From assembly GCA_900548205.1 (NCBI GenBank), contig URJS01000040.1:1-20163 (forward strand): a stretch of DNA of 20,163 bases. Direction: 5' to 3'. Below the pieces are notes generated by a model, which did no database searches, had not been told where the DNA came from, and saw only the letters and a program-made list of their open reading frames with translations. A program made the translations under genes and the position numbers. Positions 7,812-16,324 of the stretch are shown here, in pieces (position 1 is the stretch's first letter; each line of letters begins with the position of its first letter). Source of the DNA: an uncultured Roseburia sp. (GTDB taxonomy: Bacteria > Bacillota > Clostridia > Lachnospirales > Lachnospiraceae).

Positions 7812-8894
7812 ATGAACATTATGCTTGTGGATGATGACAAACATGTATTGGAAGGATTGAAAAAGCTGTTGGACTGGAACACCTTTCACGGCAGACTGAC
7901 CGCCACGGCAAGCAATGGCGCCGAAGCGTTAGAGCTGTTTTTGCGTACCAGACCGGATGTGGTAATCTCTGACATTAAGATGCCTGTTATGGATGGCATC
8001 AGCCTTGCGCGCCACATCCATGAACATGCTCCTGATATTACGATTATTCTGCTCACCAGCTACGGAGAGTTCGAGTATGCGCAAAAAGCCATTCAATACC
8101 AGGTAGCAGACTATATCCTAAAACCGATCACCAAAGAAAAAATCAATGAGCTTCAACTGATCCTCGAACGCATTTATCATAAACGAAACAACCATAAGGA
8201 AGAATTTTTAAGTAACTGGAAGCCTACCTTTGAGGAATCCATTCTGACTGCATTAAGAAGTCAGGACACCAAAATGTTTGATGATTTTTTCAGCTCCCCG
8301 CACTTTCAGGAACGCCTTGCCAAGGATCATTCCAATGCTTACGGGATCCAGCTTTTAAATTTTCTCTATCTCTACTTATGTGAATTGAACATTAATCCCG
8401 ATATTGTAGCCGCCTCAAAGGAAAAGGCGATGGAGGAATACTGGAATCTTCCGGGCAAGGACGCGAAGGCAAATTACCTCATCAGCACCTACTATGACAC
8501 GCTCTTAAGTATACATACACAAAAAAATAAAAATCTTGATTCCATCTCCTCCTATGTCAAGGAGTATGTAGAAAATCATTATACCGAGCCGGACCTTAAT
8601 ATCTCTGCACTTGCGGATAAAATGAACGTTTCTCTTTCCTATTTGAGCACGGTATTTAAACAGACCGCCGGGATCAACCTAAGCAGCTATATCAGCACGA
8701 TGCGCATCAGTCATGCAAAAAAGGTCCTCGCCGATCCCTCCCATTCCATTGCGGAGGCAGCCATCCTTTCCGGTTACGAGGACGCAAAGTATTTTGCAAG
8801 GCTCTTTAAGCGTAAATGCGGTATGACCCCCAGCGAGTACCGAAATCTTTCTCTGCAAAAAAATACGCTGCTGCCCAAAGGAGAATTGTCATGA
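7812..8894 (+). CDS. AraC-family two-component response regulator (YesN-like)
   Basis: A 360-residue DNA-binding response regulator. The receiver domain (1-118) has the acidic pocket D7-D9, the phosphorylation site D54 in VVISDIKMP, T82 and K104 (YILKPI). A poorly conserved linker (about 120-240) follows. The C-terminal AraC/XylS double helix-turn-helix (about 246-345) has the signature FARLFKRKCGMTPSEYR. It accepts phosphate from the sensor kinase encoded next, which overlaps it by ATGA, and most likely activates the divergent importer operon and perhaps the downstream fucosidase. The ATG follows GGAGGG (7799-7804) by seven bases. YesN-type regulators next to Lpl/Ytc-type importers are a standard sugar-responsive arrangement in Firmicutes. 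The inducing sugar is unknown. Confidence 0.94.
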   Translation: MNIMLVDDDKHVLEGLKKLLDWNTFHGRLTATASNGAEALELFLRTRPDVVISDIKMPVMDGISLARHIHEHAPDITIILLTSYGEFEYAQKAIQYQVADYILKPITKEKINELQLILERIYHKRNNHKEEFLSNWKPTFEESILTALRSQDTKMFDDFFSSPHFQERLAKDHSNAYGIQLLNFLYLYLCELNINPDIVAASKEKAMEEYWNLPGKDAKANYLISTYYDTLLSIHTQKNKNLDSISSYVKEYVENHYTEPDLNISALADKMNVSLSYLSTVFKQTAGINLSSYISTMRISHAKKVLADPSHSIAEAAILSGYEDAKYFARLFKRKCGMTPSEYRNLSLQKNTLLPKGELS

Positions 8895-10711
8895 GTATCA
8901 AAAAGAAGGTCTTTGTCACGATGCTTACCATAACCGTCACTGTTTTACTTCTCTCCTATGGCGTGATCTACGGCTTATTGTATCAGACTCTCGTTTCCAA
9001 AATTGAAGATGAGCAAAACACTTTGATTTCCCTGAACCAAAACGTCATCGAGGGTTTTCTCAAATCTATGGATCAAACTGCCATATTGTTAGTGGGGGAT
9101 GAGGCAATCGGAAAATACCTAAGCCAGGAGCTCACCGACAGCATGACAAAAATCAGAATGAGTACCGGCATTTACAAACAATTTTCACACTATCTTTCCT
9201 TACAGACCGGAGACGGAAATTCCTTCTATCAAAATACGCTGTTTTTAAACAGCGAGCTGCCCATCGCAGAAGCATTTCCTTCGGAAACCCTAGACACCTC
9301 CTCCCCCTCACGTTCGAGCAATGTGTACTCCAACCGACAGATCCGGGGGCAGGACTGGTATCGTCAGACATTAAATTCCGCTGATAAAACCTATCTGTTT
9401 GTAAATGAAAGCACCGACGAGTTCTGCTATGCGCGAAAAATTCAAAATAATTATTATACCGGCCCTTTCTATGAGGACGGTCTCGCAGTCATCGTGATCC
9501 AGGTGCCGCGAAACAGGCTGGAACAGATCCTCTCCATGCCTCCCATCACTCCAAACAGCGGATATATGCTGATTCGCGACCATTCGGAGGTATTGTATCA
9601 AAACGGCGGCAATCCAGACTTATCCGGCGATTTATTGAACTATCTGCAGGGGCAGGACGATGCGGCAGACAGCGCTTCTACGTTTCGCACTGCGCTTACC
9701 ATGGAGCAGACAGAGTATATCACCTATTACCAGCCGATGAACCACGGTCTTTCCCTTGTATTTTTTACACCTTACTCGGATATTATGGACCAGGTGGAAA
9801 GCATCACCAGCATCTATGTTGCATTTTCTCTGTCCTTTATTGCACTTACGATCCTGCTTGCGTATATCGCCTCCAAAAAAATAACAAAGCCTCTCATCCA
9901 ATTTTCCGAGGCGGTTGCTTCCATTGATGATACGAGAAGCTTTCCTTTGGATGCCTTAAATGTGTCAAAGGATTTGGAAATGGAAATCCTCCAGAAAAAT
10001 TTCAGTAAATTAATCTGCCGGATCAACGCTCTCATTGAAGATGTACGACTGCAGGGAGAGCGACAGACGGAATACCGGCTGCGCGCCCTGCAGGCACAAA
10101 TCAATCCCCACTTTATCTACAATGCCATGGACACCGTAAATTGGATTGCTTTATCCAAAAATGAGGAGGATATCGCTGCTATCGTCTCCTCCATCTCCAA
10201 TTTAATGCGTTATAGCATTACAGCCCCTGACAGCCTTGTTTCACTGCGCCAGGAATTGCAGAATATTCAGGAATATATTTCTATTCAGCAGATTCGATAC
10301 GGCAATTCCATTGAACTGCTTGTCATCCCCGATCTATCATCGGCAGAAATCTATATTCCGAAATTTACCGTGCAGCCGCTTGTGGAAAATTCGATTGTTC
10401 ATGGGAATTATCTTTCTGACGCTGCCATTCAAATTACGGTAAGCATACAGCAGACGCCTCATGCGATCACGATCGAGGTCTGCGATAACGGAAGCGGCTG
10501 CGATCCCACGCTTTTAAACCGCTATCTTGCCCATGAGGATGTAGAGCTGACAGTCAGCGGCGGGTTCGGTATCCGCAATGTCAACGAACGCCTGCAGCTT
10601 CATTTCGGCGGAAACAGCGGGCTGCATTTTACCACCCATGCATCGGGGCGTTTCGCTGCGATTCTTACCATGGATATGATTTCTTACCAAAATAAAATAC
10701 ACACCAGTTAA
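8891..10711 (+). CDS. Sensor histidine kinase (YesM-like)
   Basis: The start at ATG 8891 overlaps the regulator's TGA stop (ATGA) and follows AAGGAG (8878-8883) by seven bases, giving 606 residues; the frame runs further upstream but without a better start. Transmembrane segment 1 is about residues 7-30 and segment 2 about 306-327. The roughly 270 residues between them should be an extracellular ligand-sensing domain, probably dCache-like. A HAMP linker follows (to about 380), then the His_kinase domain with phospho-acceptor H407 in QAQINPHFIYNAMD. The ATPase domain has N500 in the N-box (VENSIVHG) and glycine-rich DNGSGCD and GGFGIRNVNERL. It senses an extracellular sugar or a liganded binding protein and phosphorylates the AraC-type regulator. 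Family call firm; ligand unknown. Confidence 0.94.
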   Translation: MSIKKKVFVTMLTITVTVLLLSYGVIYGLLYQTLVSKIEDEQNTLISLNQNVIEGFLKSMDQTAILLVGDEAIGKYLSQELTDSMTKIRMSTGIYKQFSHYLSLQTGDGNSFYQNTLFLNSELPIAEAFPSETLDTSSPSRSSNVYSNRQIRGQDWYRQTLNSADKTYLFVNESTDEFCYARKIQNNYYTGPFYEDGLAVIVIQVPRNRLEQILSMPPITPNSGYMLIRDHSEVLYQNGGNPDLSGDLLNYLQGQDDAADSASTFRTALTMEQTEYITYYQPMNHGLSLVFFTPYSDIMDQVESITSIYVAFSLSFIALTILLAYIASKKITKPLIQFSEAVASIDDTRSFPLDALNVSKDLEMEILQKNFSKLICRINALIEDVRLQGERQTEYRLRALQAQINPHFIYNAMDTVNWIALSKNEEDIAAIVSSISNLMRYSITAPDSLVSLRQELQNIQEYISIQQIRYGNSIELLVIPDLSSAEIYIPKFTVQPLVENSIVHGNYLSDAAIQITVSIQQTPHAITIEVCDNGSGCDPTLLNRYLAHEDVELTVSGGFGIRNVNERLQLHFGGNSGLHFTTHASGRFAAILTMDMISYQNKIHTS

Positions 10712-10786
10712 AATGATTCCACTTTCCTCCTGTTTTTCCATTCGTTATCATTAAGAAAACAGCTTTTTAATTTAGGAGGTTCTACC

Positions 10787-12136
10787 ATGAAACGTGAACT
10801 CATTTCAAACGGTGTACATGACTACACGGAAAAAGACAATTATGTTTACCCCCAAAACCCGGATGTTGCCAAACACATCGAATGGTTTCGGGGCTTAAAG
10901 CTTGGCTTTATGATGCACTGGTCCCCTGCCAGTCAGCTTGGCACCTATGAATCGTGGCCGCTTTCTGACGGAGATTCTCACTGGTCGAGAAAAGACGTAG
11001 ACTGGACAGATGCAGAAACGTTTAAGGCACAATATCGAAATGCCAATCAGACCTTTCATCCCGTAAAATTCCGCCCCGACCGATGGGCAGAACTTGCAAA
11101 GGACTGTGGGTTCCAGTATCTTCTTTTTACGACCAAGCATCATGACGGCTTTTGTATGTATGACACCAAAACTACCAATTATAAAATTACCGATCCGTCC
11201 TGTCCTTTTCACAGCAATCCAAACGCCGATATCACGGGCGCATTATACAGGGAATTTAAAAAGCGCGGAATGGGTATCTCCGTCTATTTTTCCAAACCCG
11301 ATTGGAACAGTCCTGCATACTGGAATCCCGCCTTTGGAGAGGCGACCCGCAATGTCAATTATGAGATAAAAAAGCAGCCAAAGCTTTGGGAGTCATACGT
11401 TGATTATGTCCACCGGCAGCTCACAGAACTATGTACCAACTACGGAAAAGTAGATGTCCTGTGGTTAGACGGCGGTTGGGTAAGACCGGATAATTTTGAT
11501 CAGGACATCCGCCTCGGTGAGATTGTTTCTAAAATACGTTCTTCCTCACAGCCACACCTCATTGTTTGTGACCGGACGGTCGGCGGAGAATTTGAAAATA
11601 TTGTTACGCCGGAAAAAACGATTCCGGAGCAGGTGCTTACCATCCCTTGGGAAACCTGCATCACCCTCGGAGATTACTTCTCCTTCCACTATCAGGATCA
11701 CTACAAGTCCGGTTTGGAACTGGTACATATTCTTCTTGAGGTTGTCGCCAAAGGCGGAAACCTTGCGCTGAATACACCGCCGCAGCCGGACGGCAATCTT
11801 CCCGCTCCTGCGGTGCAGTCGCTGCGAGAACTTGGACAATGGCTGAGCATTTTCGGTGAAGGTATTTATCAGACCACCGTGCAGGCTCCTTATTTTGACG
11901 GTCGTCTTGCCTATACCAAAAAGGAAAACAATATCTATGCTTTTTATTTATACGACCGTTTTCCAATTCTGCCCACACAATTTGTTCTCTCTGCGGAGCA
12001 AGCAATTCACTCTGTCACCAGCCTGCGCACGAAAGAAACGCTTCCGTTCGTCCAGAATGGCAGCCAGATTGAAATCGACATCTCTCAATTCTCCATGCGG
12101 GATGCATTCTTTGCGGAAGGCTTCCGTCTGGAGTAA
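10787..12136 (+). CDS. Alpha-L-fucosidase, GH29, cytoplasmic
   Basis: The 449-residue protein matches GH29: GFMMHWSPAS near residue 40 with H44, FTTKHHDGF with H118/H119, and the nucleophile Asp in VDVLWLDGGW (D228 by my count). GH29 enzymes are retaining exo-fucosidases. There is no signal peptide, so it should release L-fucose from oligosaccharides already inside the cell, such as fucosylated milk or mucin glycans brought in by the neighbouring importer. Length fits a catalytic domain plus a short C-terminal beta-sandwich (from about 365), without extra binding modules. The ATG follows AGGAGG (10774-10779) by seven bases. It lies 75 bases after the kinase gene on the same strand with no clear terminator between, so it may be cotranscribed with the regulators. 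The acid/base residue and linkage preference (alpha-1,2 versus 1,3/1,4) cannot be fixed from sequence alone. Confidence 0.88.
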   Translation: MKRELISNGVHDYTEKDNYVYPQNPDVAKHIEWFRGLKLGFMMHWSPASQLGTYESWPLSDGDSHWSRKDVDWTDAETFKAQYRNANQTFHPVKFRPDRWAELAKDCGFQYLLFTTKHHDGFCMYDTKTTNYKITDPSCPFHSNPNADITGALYREFKKRGMGISVYFSKPDWNSPAYWNPAFGEATRNVNYEIKKQPKLWESYVDYVHRQLTELCTNYGKVDVLWLDGGWVRPDNFDQDIRLGEIVSKIRSSSQPHLIVCDRTVGGEFENIVTPEKTIPEQVLTIPWETCITLGDYFSFHYQDHYKSGLELVHILLEVVAKGGNLALNTPPQPDGNLPAPAVQSLRELGQWLSIFGEGIYQTTVQAPYFDGRLAYTKKENNIYAFYLYDRFPILPTQFVLSAEQAIHSVTSLRTKETLPFVQNGSQIEIDISQFSMRDAFFAEGFRLE

Positions 12137-12159
12137 AAGACTTCTGTTTTTTGATGCAA

Positions 12160-12199
12160 AAACGGGGATAACATGCTCTCTTTCATGTTATCCCCGTTT
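12160..12199. terminator. Bidirectional terminator between fucosidase and beta-helix gene
   Basis: AAACGGGGATAACATG (12160-12175) and its perfect complement CATGTTATCCCCGTTT (12184-12199) form a 16-bp stem with an 8-base loop. On the minus strand it runs into TTTTT; on the plus strand into TTTCCTTTCTT. It lies between converging stops at 12136 (+) and 12252 (-). Confidence 0.9.
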
Positions 12200-12251
12200 C
12201 CTTTCTTCGTTACAGACCGTCTATCCTATGCAAATCTGCTTCCTGTTTTCT

Positions 12252-14630
12252 TTAGGATGCTTCTGCACCGTAAGCCTCAAACTCCCGCAGGCTCGCCCAC
12301 TTATTCCCCGATACATTCGTAACGGTAATCTTTAAATATCTCGCCTTACCGGAAATCGCTTCTTTACTGCACTGTGCGACAGCCGTATTATTCCGTTGGT
12401 CAACCAGTTGCTCCCAGCTTTGATTATCTAAGGAGCCGTCAATCTTATAACCATACGCCTGACTCTGCTCCCATAAAATCTTAATTCCTGTCAGATCATA
12501 CGGTTTGCCTAAATCCACCACCCATGTCTGTGGAAATTTGCCGGAATCTGCACACCATCTGGTAGAGGCATTTCCGTCATTGCCGCCGGACGCCGGATTT
12601 TCTGCCTGTTGGCTCCCTGCGCTCGCCTGCTTGGATAAGGCGATATTTTCAGGCGTTTTCTTCTCCTCCCCGTTATCCACGCGTACACGATCCACAGAAA
12701 CATAATGATCACTTGCATAAGCTCCCTTTGTTCCTGTTACCCGTAACGTAAGGGTGTGCGTTCCCGGTGAAAGCTCAGGACTTGTATAAACCAAAACGCC
12801 ATCCTGGGATGGAATCCATCCTGCATCAGTTCCCGGATTATAGAAATCAACCAATTCTTCTTTGCCTCCGTCTATTGAGACAGCGCCGATTCCATAATCG
12901 GTATCTTTAGTTGCATAAAGCCGAATTTTCGTACCGCTGAAGGTAAAGACAGCCGTATCCCCTGCCGTATTTGATTTATGGATCCCGTTTTCGTAGCCAA
13001 AGGCTTTGATCTCTCTGCTCCAATTTCCGTTATATTGGAACTGCCCGTTTCCGCTTCCTGTCTCAAAATCATCATAAGAAATAATTCTTCCACGCTCTGC
13101 CGGCGCCTTCTCCCCCTGTGTTGTCTCATGCGCACCAATATCCGGTTTGCCGCTGTAGAGAGGATTGCCAAAGAAATCAAACCCGCCATTGTTCTCGACC
13201 TCTACGCCTGCATCAATACATGGGGAACCGGCAAGCAGCTTATATGCGTCTGCCGTCTCAATTCCATCATCTGCCCCACCCGGATAAGCAAATTTAGGAT
13301 CTCCCAGTACTTTATTGGCGTCCCCCGCAGGTCCGTCATTTCCATAATAACAATTAGAATCATAAACACAATCGCCATAGATTGCAGGACCTGTGACGTC
13401 AAAGATATTGTTATAAAATTTCCAGCCTTGTCTGCCGCTGATTTCTACCCCACCTTCTTCATTGTAAATTGTGTTGTTATAGAACAGATCATTCGTTCCG
13501 CTGCCGATCGAGTGACGGAACTTTCCGGTTCCGTCATTTTGGCTGATATTATAACGGAAAATGACCTGACATCCCTGCGATGCCTCCTGTGCATTACAGA
13601 GCATGTATACGCCATTCGGATTCTCATGGGAATAATTATACTGATAAATATGCGTGCCGCCGTTTCCCCAATCGACATCCCATGCCATTCCGTCATTGGA
13701 CCACGGCTGTCTTGCCACCTCACAATACTGATAAATACAGTCATAAGTACGAATTTCAAAATTGGGCACCATCACGCCGATGGCATAATCATCAATATAA
13801 AATCCGTTGTCCATCGTTGCCACATGATCCATCAGAAGACCCTGACAGTCTCCCATAATAATAGCACTTGCCCCTATGTCGCTTGTGTAAACATTTTTAA
13901 CCACTACGTTCGTGGATTTTCTGGAATTATCACTCAAATTTGCTGCAGCATAATCAGACTGCATATTGATTGCCATTCCCGTACTATGCCAGAAATTACA
14001 ATTTTCAATTTTTAAATCGTCAAATTTGCAGAATTCCTTTCCATAAATCCAGATGCGTATTCCGCCGCAGGTATACTGATCTCCGCGACCCTTGATACTT
14101 CCCCAGACAACTCCCTTAATATCATGAATATCGCAGTCGCTGATATGAATGCTGTTCAACTCCCCGCCGTTTTCTCCACGGACATAAATTCCCCGGCGGT
14201 CTCCTGCGTCTACCTCTGCATCATTGGTAATTTCCAGATTGCGGATATCCCAATATTCCTGATTGTTCAAATAGACACATTCATTGACTGCTCCGTTTCC
14301 GTTGAGTATCGGCTTATTCCCCTCTCCGTATTTATCAATCGTGATCGGCATTCCTTCCGCACCGTTTCCCTGGGGCGCAAACCGTTCTCCATTCCAAACG
14401 CTTCCCGCCTTGAGCAGGATTTTATCTCCCGGATCAAAAACTGTCTCATTGACCTTTTTGGATGTTTTCCACGGGGTATCTGCACTGGTTCCGTTATTAT
14501 TATCATCCCCATTCGCAGAATCCACATAATAGGTTGTACCTGTTTCCTTCGCCAAAGCATGTTCTGGTACACAGAAAACAGGAATCGCCAACAACATGAT
14601 CAGTGCCGCCGTTATTTTTACTTTCATCAT
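12252..14630 (-). CDS. Secreted beta-helix glycosidase-like protein with two C-terminal carbohydrate-binding-like domains (putative GH136 lacto-N-biosidase)
   Basis: I place the start at ATG 14630 (792 residues): AAAGGAG at 14638-14644 is seven bases upstream and a classic signal peptide follows (MMKVKITAALIMLLAIPVFC, cleavage after ALA near residue 27). The frame runs 19 codons further up, but that would overlap the preceding gene. Residues about 33-503 form a right-handed parallel beta-helix, opening with TYYVDSANGDDNNNGTSADTP and with repeated NI/NY rungs. About 521-651 is a jelly-roll-like module ending HYVSVDRVRVDNGEE. About 661-788 is an F5/8 type C (CBM32-like) module. The helix carries SNDGMAWDVDW with D313, D318 and D320. 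D313 and D320 are seven apart, the spacing I recall for the catalytic pair of GH136 enzymes. Together with the SurA-like gene directly upstream this suggests GH136, but the motif is shared with other beta-helix families, so GH141, GH120 or a lyase remain possible. No cell-wall anchor is seen. Confidence 0.72.
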   Translation of the reverse strand: MMKVKITAALIMLLAIPVFCVPEHALAKETGTTYYVDSANGDDNNNGTSADTPWKTSKKVNETVFDPGDKILLKAGSVWNGERFAPQGNGAEGMPITIDKYGEGNKPILNGNGAVNECVYLNNQEYWDIRNLEITNDAEVDAGDRRGIYVRGENGGELNSIHISDCDIHDIKGVVWGSIKGRGDQYTCGGIRIWIYGKEFCKFDDLKIENCNFWHSTGMAINMQSDYAAANLSDNSRKSTNVVVKNVYTSDIGASAIIMGDCQGLLMDHVATMDNGFYIDDYAIGVMVPNFEIRTYDCIYQYCEVARQPWSNDGMAWDVDWGNGGTHIYQYNYSHENPNGVYMLCNAQEASQGCQVIFRYNISQNDGTGKFRHSIGSGTNDLFYNNTIYNEEGGVEISGRQGWKFYNNIFDVTGPAIYGDCVYDSNCYYGNDGPAGDANKVLGDPKFAYPGGADDGIETADAYKLLAGSPCIDAGVEVENNGGFDFFGNPLYSGKPDIGAHETTQGEKAPAERGRIISYDDFETGSGNGQFQYNGNWSREIKAFGYENGIHKSNTAGDTAVFTFSGTKIRLYATKDTDYGIGAVSIDGGKEELVDFYNPGTDAGWIPSQDGVLVYTSPELSPGTHTLTLRVTGTKGAYASDHYVSVDRVRVDNGEEKKTPENIALSKQASAGSQQAENPASGGNDGNASTRWCADSGKFPQTWVVDLGKPYDLTGIKILWEQSQAYGYKIDGSLDNQSWEQLVDQRNNTAVAQCSKEAISGKARYLKITVTNVSGNKWASLREFEAYGAEAS

Positions 14631-14637
14631 ACCTCTG

Positions 14638-14644
14638 CTCCTTT
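14638..14644 (-). promoter_or_regulatory. Ribosome binding site that decides the beta-helix gene start
   Basis: Minus-strand AAAGGAG is seven bases from ATG 14630 and is followed by a typical signal peptide. The longer reading frame up to 14687 would overlap the chaperone gene and hide the signal peptide behind a 19-residue basic extension. Confidence 0.65.
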
Positions 14645-14661
14645 CCTTTGATAGCAGTTTT

Positions 14662-15747
14662 TTATGTATTGCCCTGCAAGCTCTCATAAACCTTTTCGTT
14701 CATCTGTATCCTGGTATCCGCCTCCTTCTCTGACAACATTTTTTTATAGGCATCTTCTATCAGCAATCGTTTGATAATTTCTTCCACCTCCTCCCTGCTG
14801 ACATAGGTTTCTTCTGTTTTCTCCTGGCACCTTACGATATAATACGCGCCTCTTTCCTCGATCACTCTGCTGACTTCCCCCTCCGGCATCTGTTCTAATT
14901 CCTGCAGAACATTTGGAAACAGCATATTGCCTCTCGTTAAGGAATCTTGATCGATCAGCTCGCTGTGATAAGAAAATCCGTCATTTTGATATGTATGCTC
15001 ATACTCCTCTGCCAGCTTTGCAAACTCCCCTTTTTGTACATCAAACGCAAAGCTTTCCATAATCTCCTTTACATGCTTGTCCTGCTTTTCATCCTTGCGA
15101 TCCTCCCCCTCCCACAAAATCGGTATCATGACATATTCCACCTGATATTCACCGGGCTTTTTAAAAAGCCTCTCTTTCTGCATCTCATAGTAGGCATCTA
15201 TTTCTGCTTTACCAAATGATTTCTTGGCATATAGTATATTTTTAATTTCCTGCGTCAGATTCCCCTGTACATCCATCTTATATTGACGCCACTCCAATTC
15301 TATGGGACCATATACCGGTTGATTCCTAGATGCCAGCATACTCCTTTGTTTGTTTGCTTCTTTCCAATCCCTCCTTTTCTTTTCATAATCTGTCTCTATC
15401 TCTAATCCCATGTCAAGCGCTACCAGTTCCACCAGCTTTTCTTCCACCAGCTTTTCCTTCGCCTTTTCTTTGAGATAATCTGTAGGAGTTATTCCGTCAA
15501 ATTCCGTACTCCAGAAATTTTTATCGATCTGTGCCCCATACATCCTTGAAAAATACGAACAGGTATTAGCATATTCATCCTGCATATAATCCTTAAATTC
15601 ATCCTCGTAAACAGGGATCTCTCCAACCCACATGACAGCGCTGTCTTTACGATTCCCTGTAAAAGCGGAAACAACGCTGACCATCATCCATAAACACACA
15701 AGTAAACCGCCCCCAATGAGTATGCCTGTTTTCTTTTTTCTGCCCAT
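14662..15747 (-). CDS. Membrane-anchored SurA/parvulin-like chaperone, probable partner of the beta-helix enzyme
   Basis: A 361-residue protein with a basic start (MGRKKK), one hydrophobic segment (about 8-29) and a long extracytoplasmic part. Residues about 36-185 are helical and charged, like the SurA/PrsA N-terminal chaperone domain. About 200-310 resembles a parvulin (PPIC) domain, with EFAKLAEEYE, MPEGEVSRVIEERGAYYIV and a final helical stretch. There is no lipobox Cys, so it is either a signal-anchor protein or cleaved after VSAF. It ends 31 bases before the beta-helix start on the same strand, so the two are almost certainly cotranscribed. In B. longum the GH136 enzyme LnbX needs a dedicated chaperone (LnbY) encoded beside it, and Clostridial GH136 systems have an equivalent helical subunit; I infer the same role here. 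Start supported by AGGAGGG five bases upstream. A general PrsA-like foldase is the alternative. Confidence 0.75.
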   Translation of the reverse strand: MGRKKKTGILIGGGLLVCLWMMVSVVSAFTGNRKDSAVMWVGEIPVYEDEFKDYMQDEYANTCSYFSRMYGAQIDKNFWSTEFDGITPTDYLKEKAKEKLVEEKLVELVALDMGLEIETDYEKKRRDWKEANKQRSMLASRNQPVYGPIELEWRQYKMDVQGNLTQEIKNILYAKKSFGKAEIDAYYEMQKERLFKKPGEYQVEYVMIPILWEGEDRKDEKQDKHVKEIMESFAFDVQKGEFAKLAEEYEHTYQNDGFSYHSELIDQDSLTRGNMLFPNVLQELEQMPEGEVSRVIEERGAYYIVRCQEKTEETYVSREEVEEIIKRLLIEDAYKKMLSEKEADTRIQMNEKVYESLQGNT

Positions 15748-15820
15748 AGTCTCCCTCCTGCTTTTTCATTCCGTTATTCATGCTTCCATTGTGCAAAAGC
15801 TTTTTCTGCCCCCATTCCTC

Positions 15821-16324
15821 TTACTTCTGCACCAGCCGCGCCCGCAGCTCTCTCGCAAGCTGCTCCTCCGATACGCCAAGCGTCAGCGCCAACTCGCTGT
15901 AAAGCTCATGCTCTGCCGTACGCATATACCGCTCGTCCAACGCTGTGATCTTCTTTCCCTGCGCCGCGCGTTCCTGCCCACGCAGATAAAGTGTCTTGAT
16001 AATACTCACCCATGCACGGGAATCACAGGTATGCAGCGCTTCTTTGTATTTTGCCTCCCTCTCTTTCTCGCTTGGAATGCCGAGTGCTTCGATCTGCGGC
16101 ATTTCCTCCAACAGACACTCTGCCTCTTTTTTCGTCATGATACTGCGCATCAACACCTTACTGTTATCGGTCGGCACATAAATCTTTCCTTTTCGATCTC
16201 CCAGCGGGGTCAGCACATAGTAAAGACGATTCCAATCTGCCCCCTTCATATGAAGCTTTGTAATATCCTCAAGACGGCAGACACCCTTTGTCCCATATAT
16301 AATATATGCCCCAATCTCAAACAT
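15821..16324 (-). CDS. CarD/CdnL-family RNA polymerase-binding transcriptional regulator
   Basis: The 167-residue protein opens with MFEIGAYIIYGTKGVCRLEDI, the Tudor-like RNAP-binding fold of CarD/CdnL, with the usual LTP and KIYVPTDN strands. An all-helical C-terminal half (about 60-167) contains WVSIIKTLYLRG and the ALDERYMRTAEHELYSELALTL segment. CarD proteins bind the RNA polymerase beta subunit and stabilise open promoters. ATG is preceded by AGGAGAAGGAAT. It lies 73 bases upstream of the chaperone gene on the same strand. I find no terminator or convincing promoter in that gap, so it may head an operon of CarD, chaperone and beta-helix enzyme. Whether that is functional or accidental cannot be told. 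The family call is confident. Confidence 0.9.
   Translation of the reverse strand: MFEIGAYIIYGTKGVCRLEDITKLHMKGADWNRLYYVLTPLGDRKGKIYVPTDNSKVLMRSIMTKKEAECLLEEMPQIEALGIPSEKEREAKYKEALHTCDSRAWVSIIKTLYLRGQERAAQGKKITALDERYMRTAEHELYSELALTLGVSEEQLARELRARLVQK

Noticed and set aside
8816..8890. 25-codon upstream extension of the sensor kinase
   Set aside because: It overlaps the helix-turn-helix end of the response regulator; ATG 8891 with AAGGAG and ATGA overlap is the natural start.
10712..10786. Separate promoter for the fucosidase gene
   Set aside because: The only candidate (TTTCCT, 17 bases, TATCAT) has a poor -35; not strong enough to list, and no terminator precedes it.
12978..14015. 345-codon plus-strand open frame inside the beta-helix gene
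   Set aside because: It lies wholly antisense to a gene with signal peptide, domains and ribosome site; the translation is rich in Ile/Cys/His with no family resemblance. It is a shadow frame.
14631..14687. 19-codon extension of the beta-helix protein
   Set aside because: It would overlap the chaperone gene and place a charged stretch before an otherwise perfect signal peptide.
15795..15804. AAAAGCTTTT palindrome after the CarD gene as a terminator
   Set aside because: The 10-base self-complementary run has no loop or GC-rich stem, so it cannot act as an intrinsic terminator.
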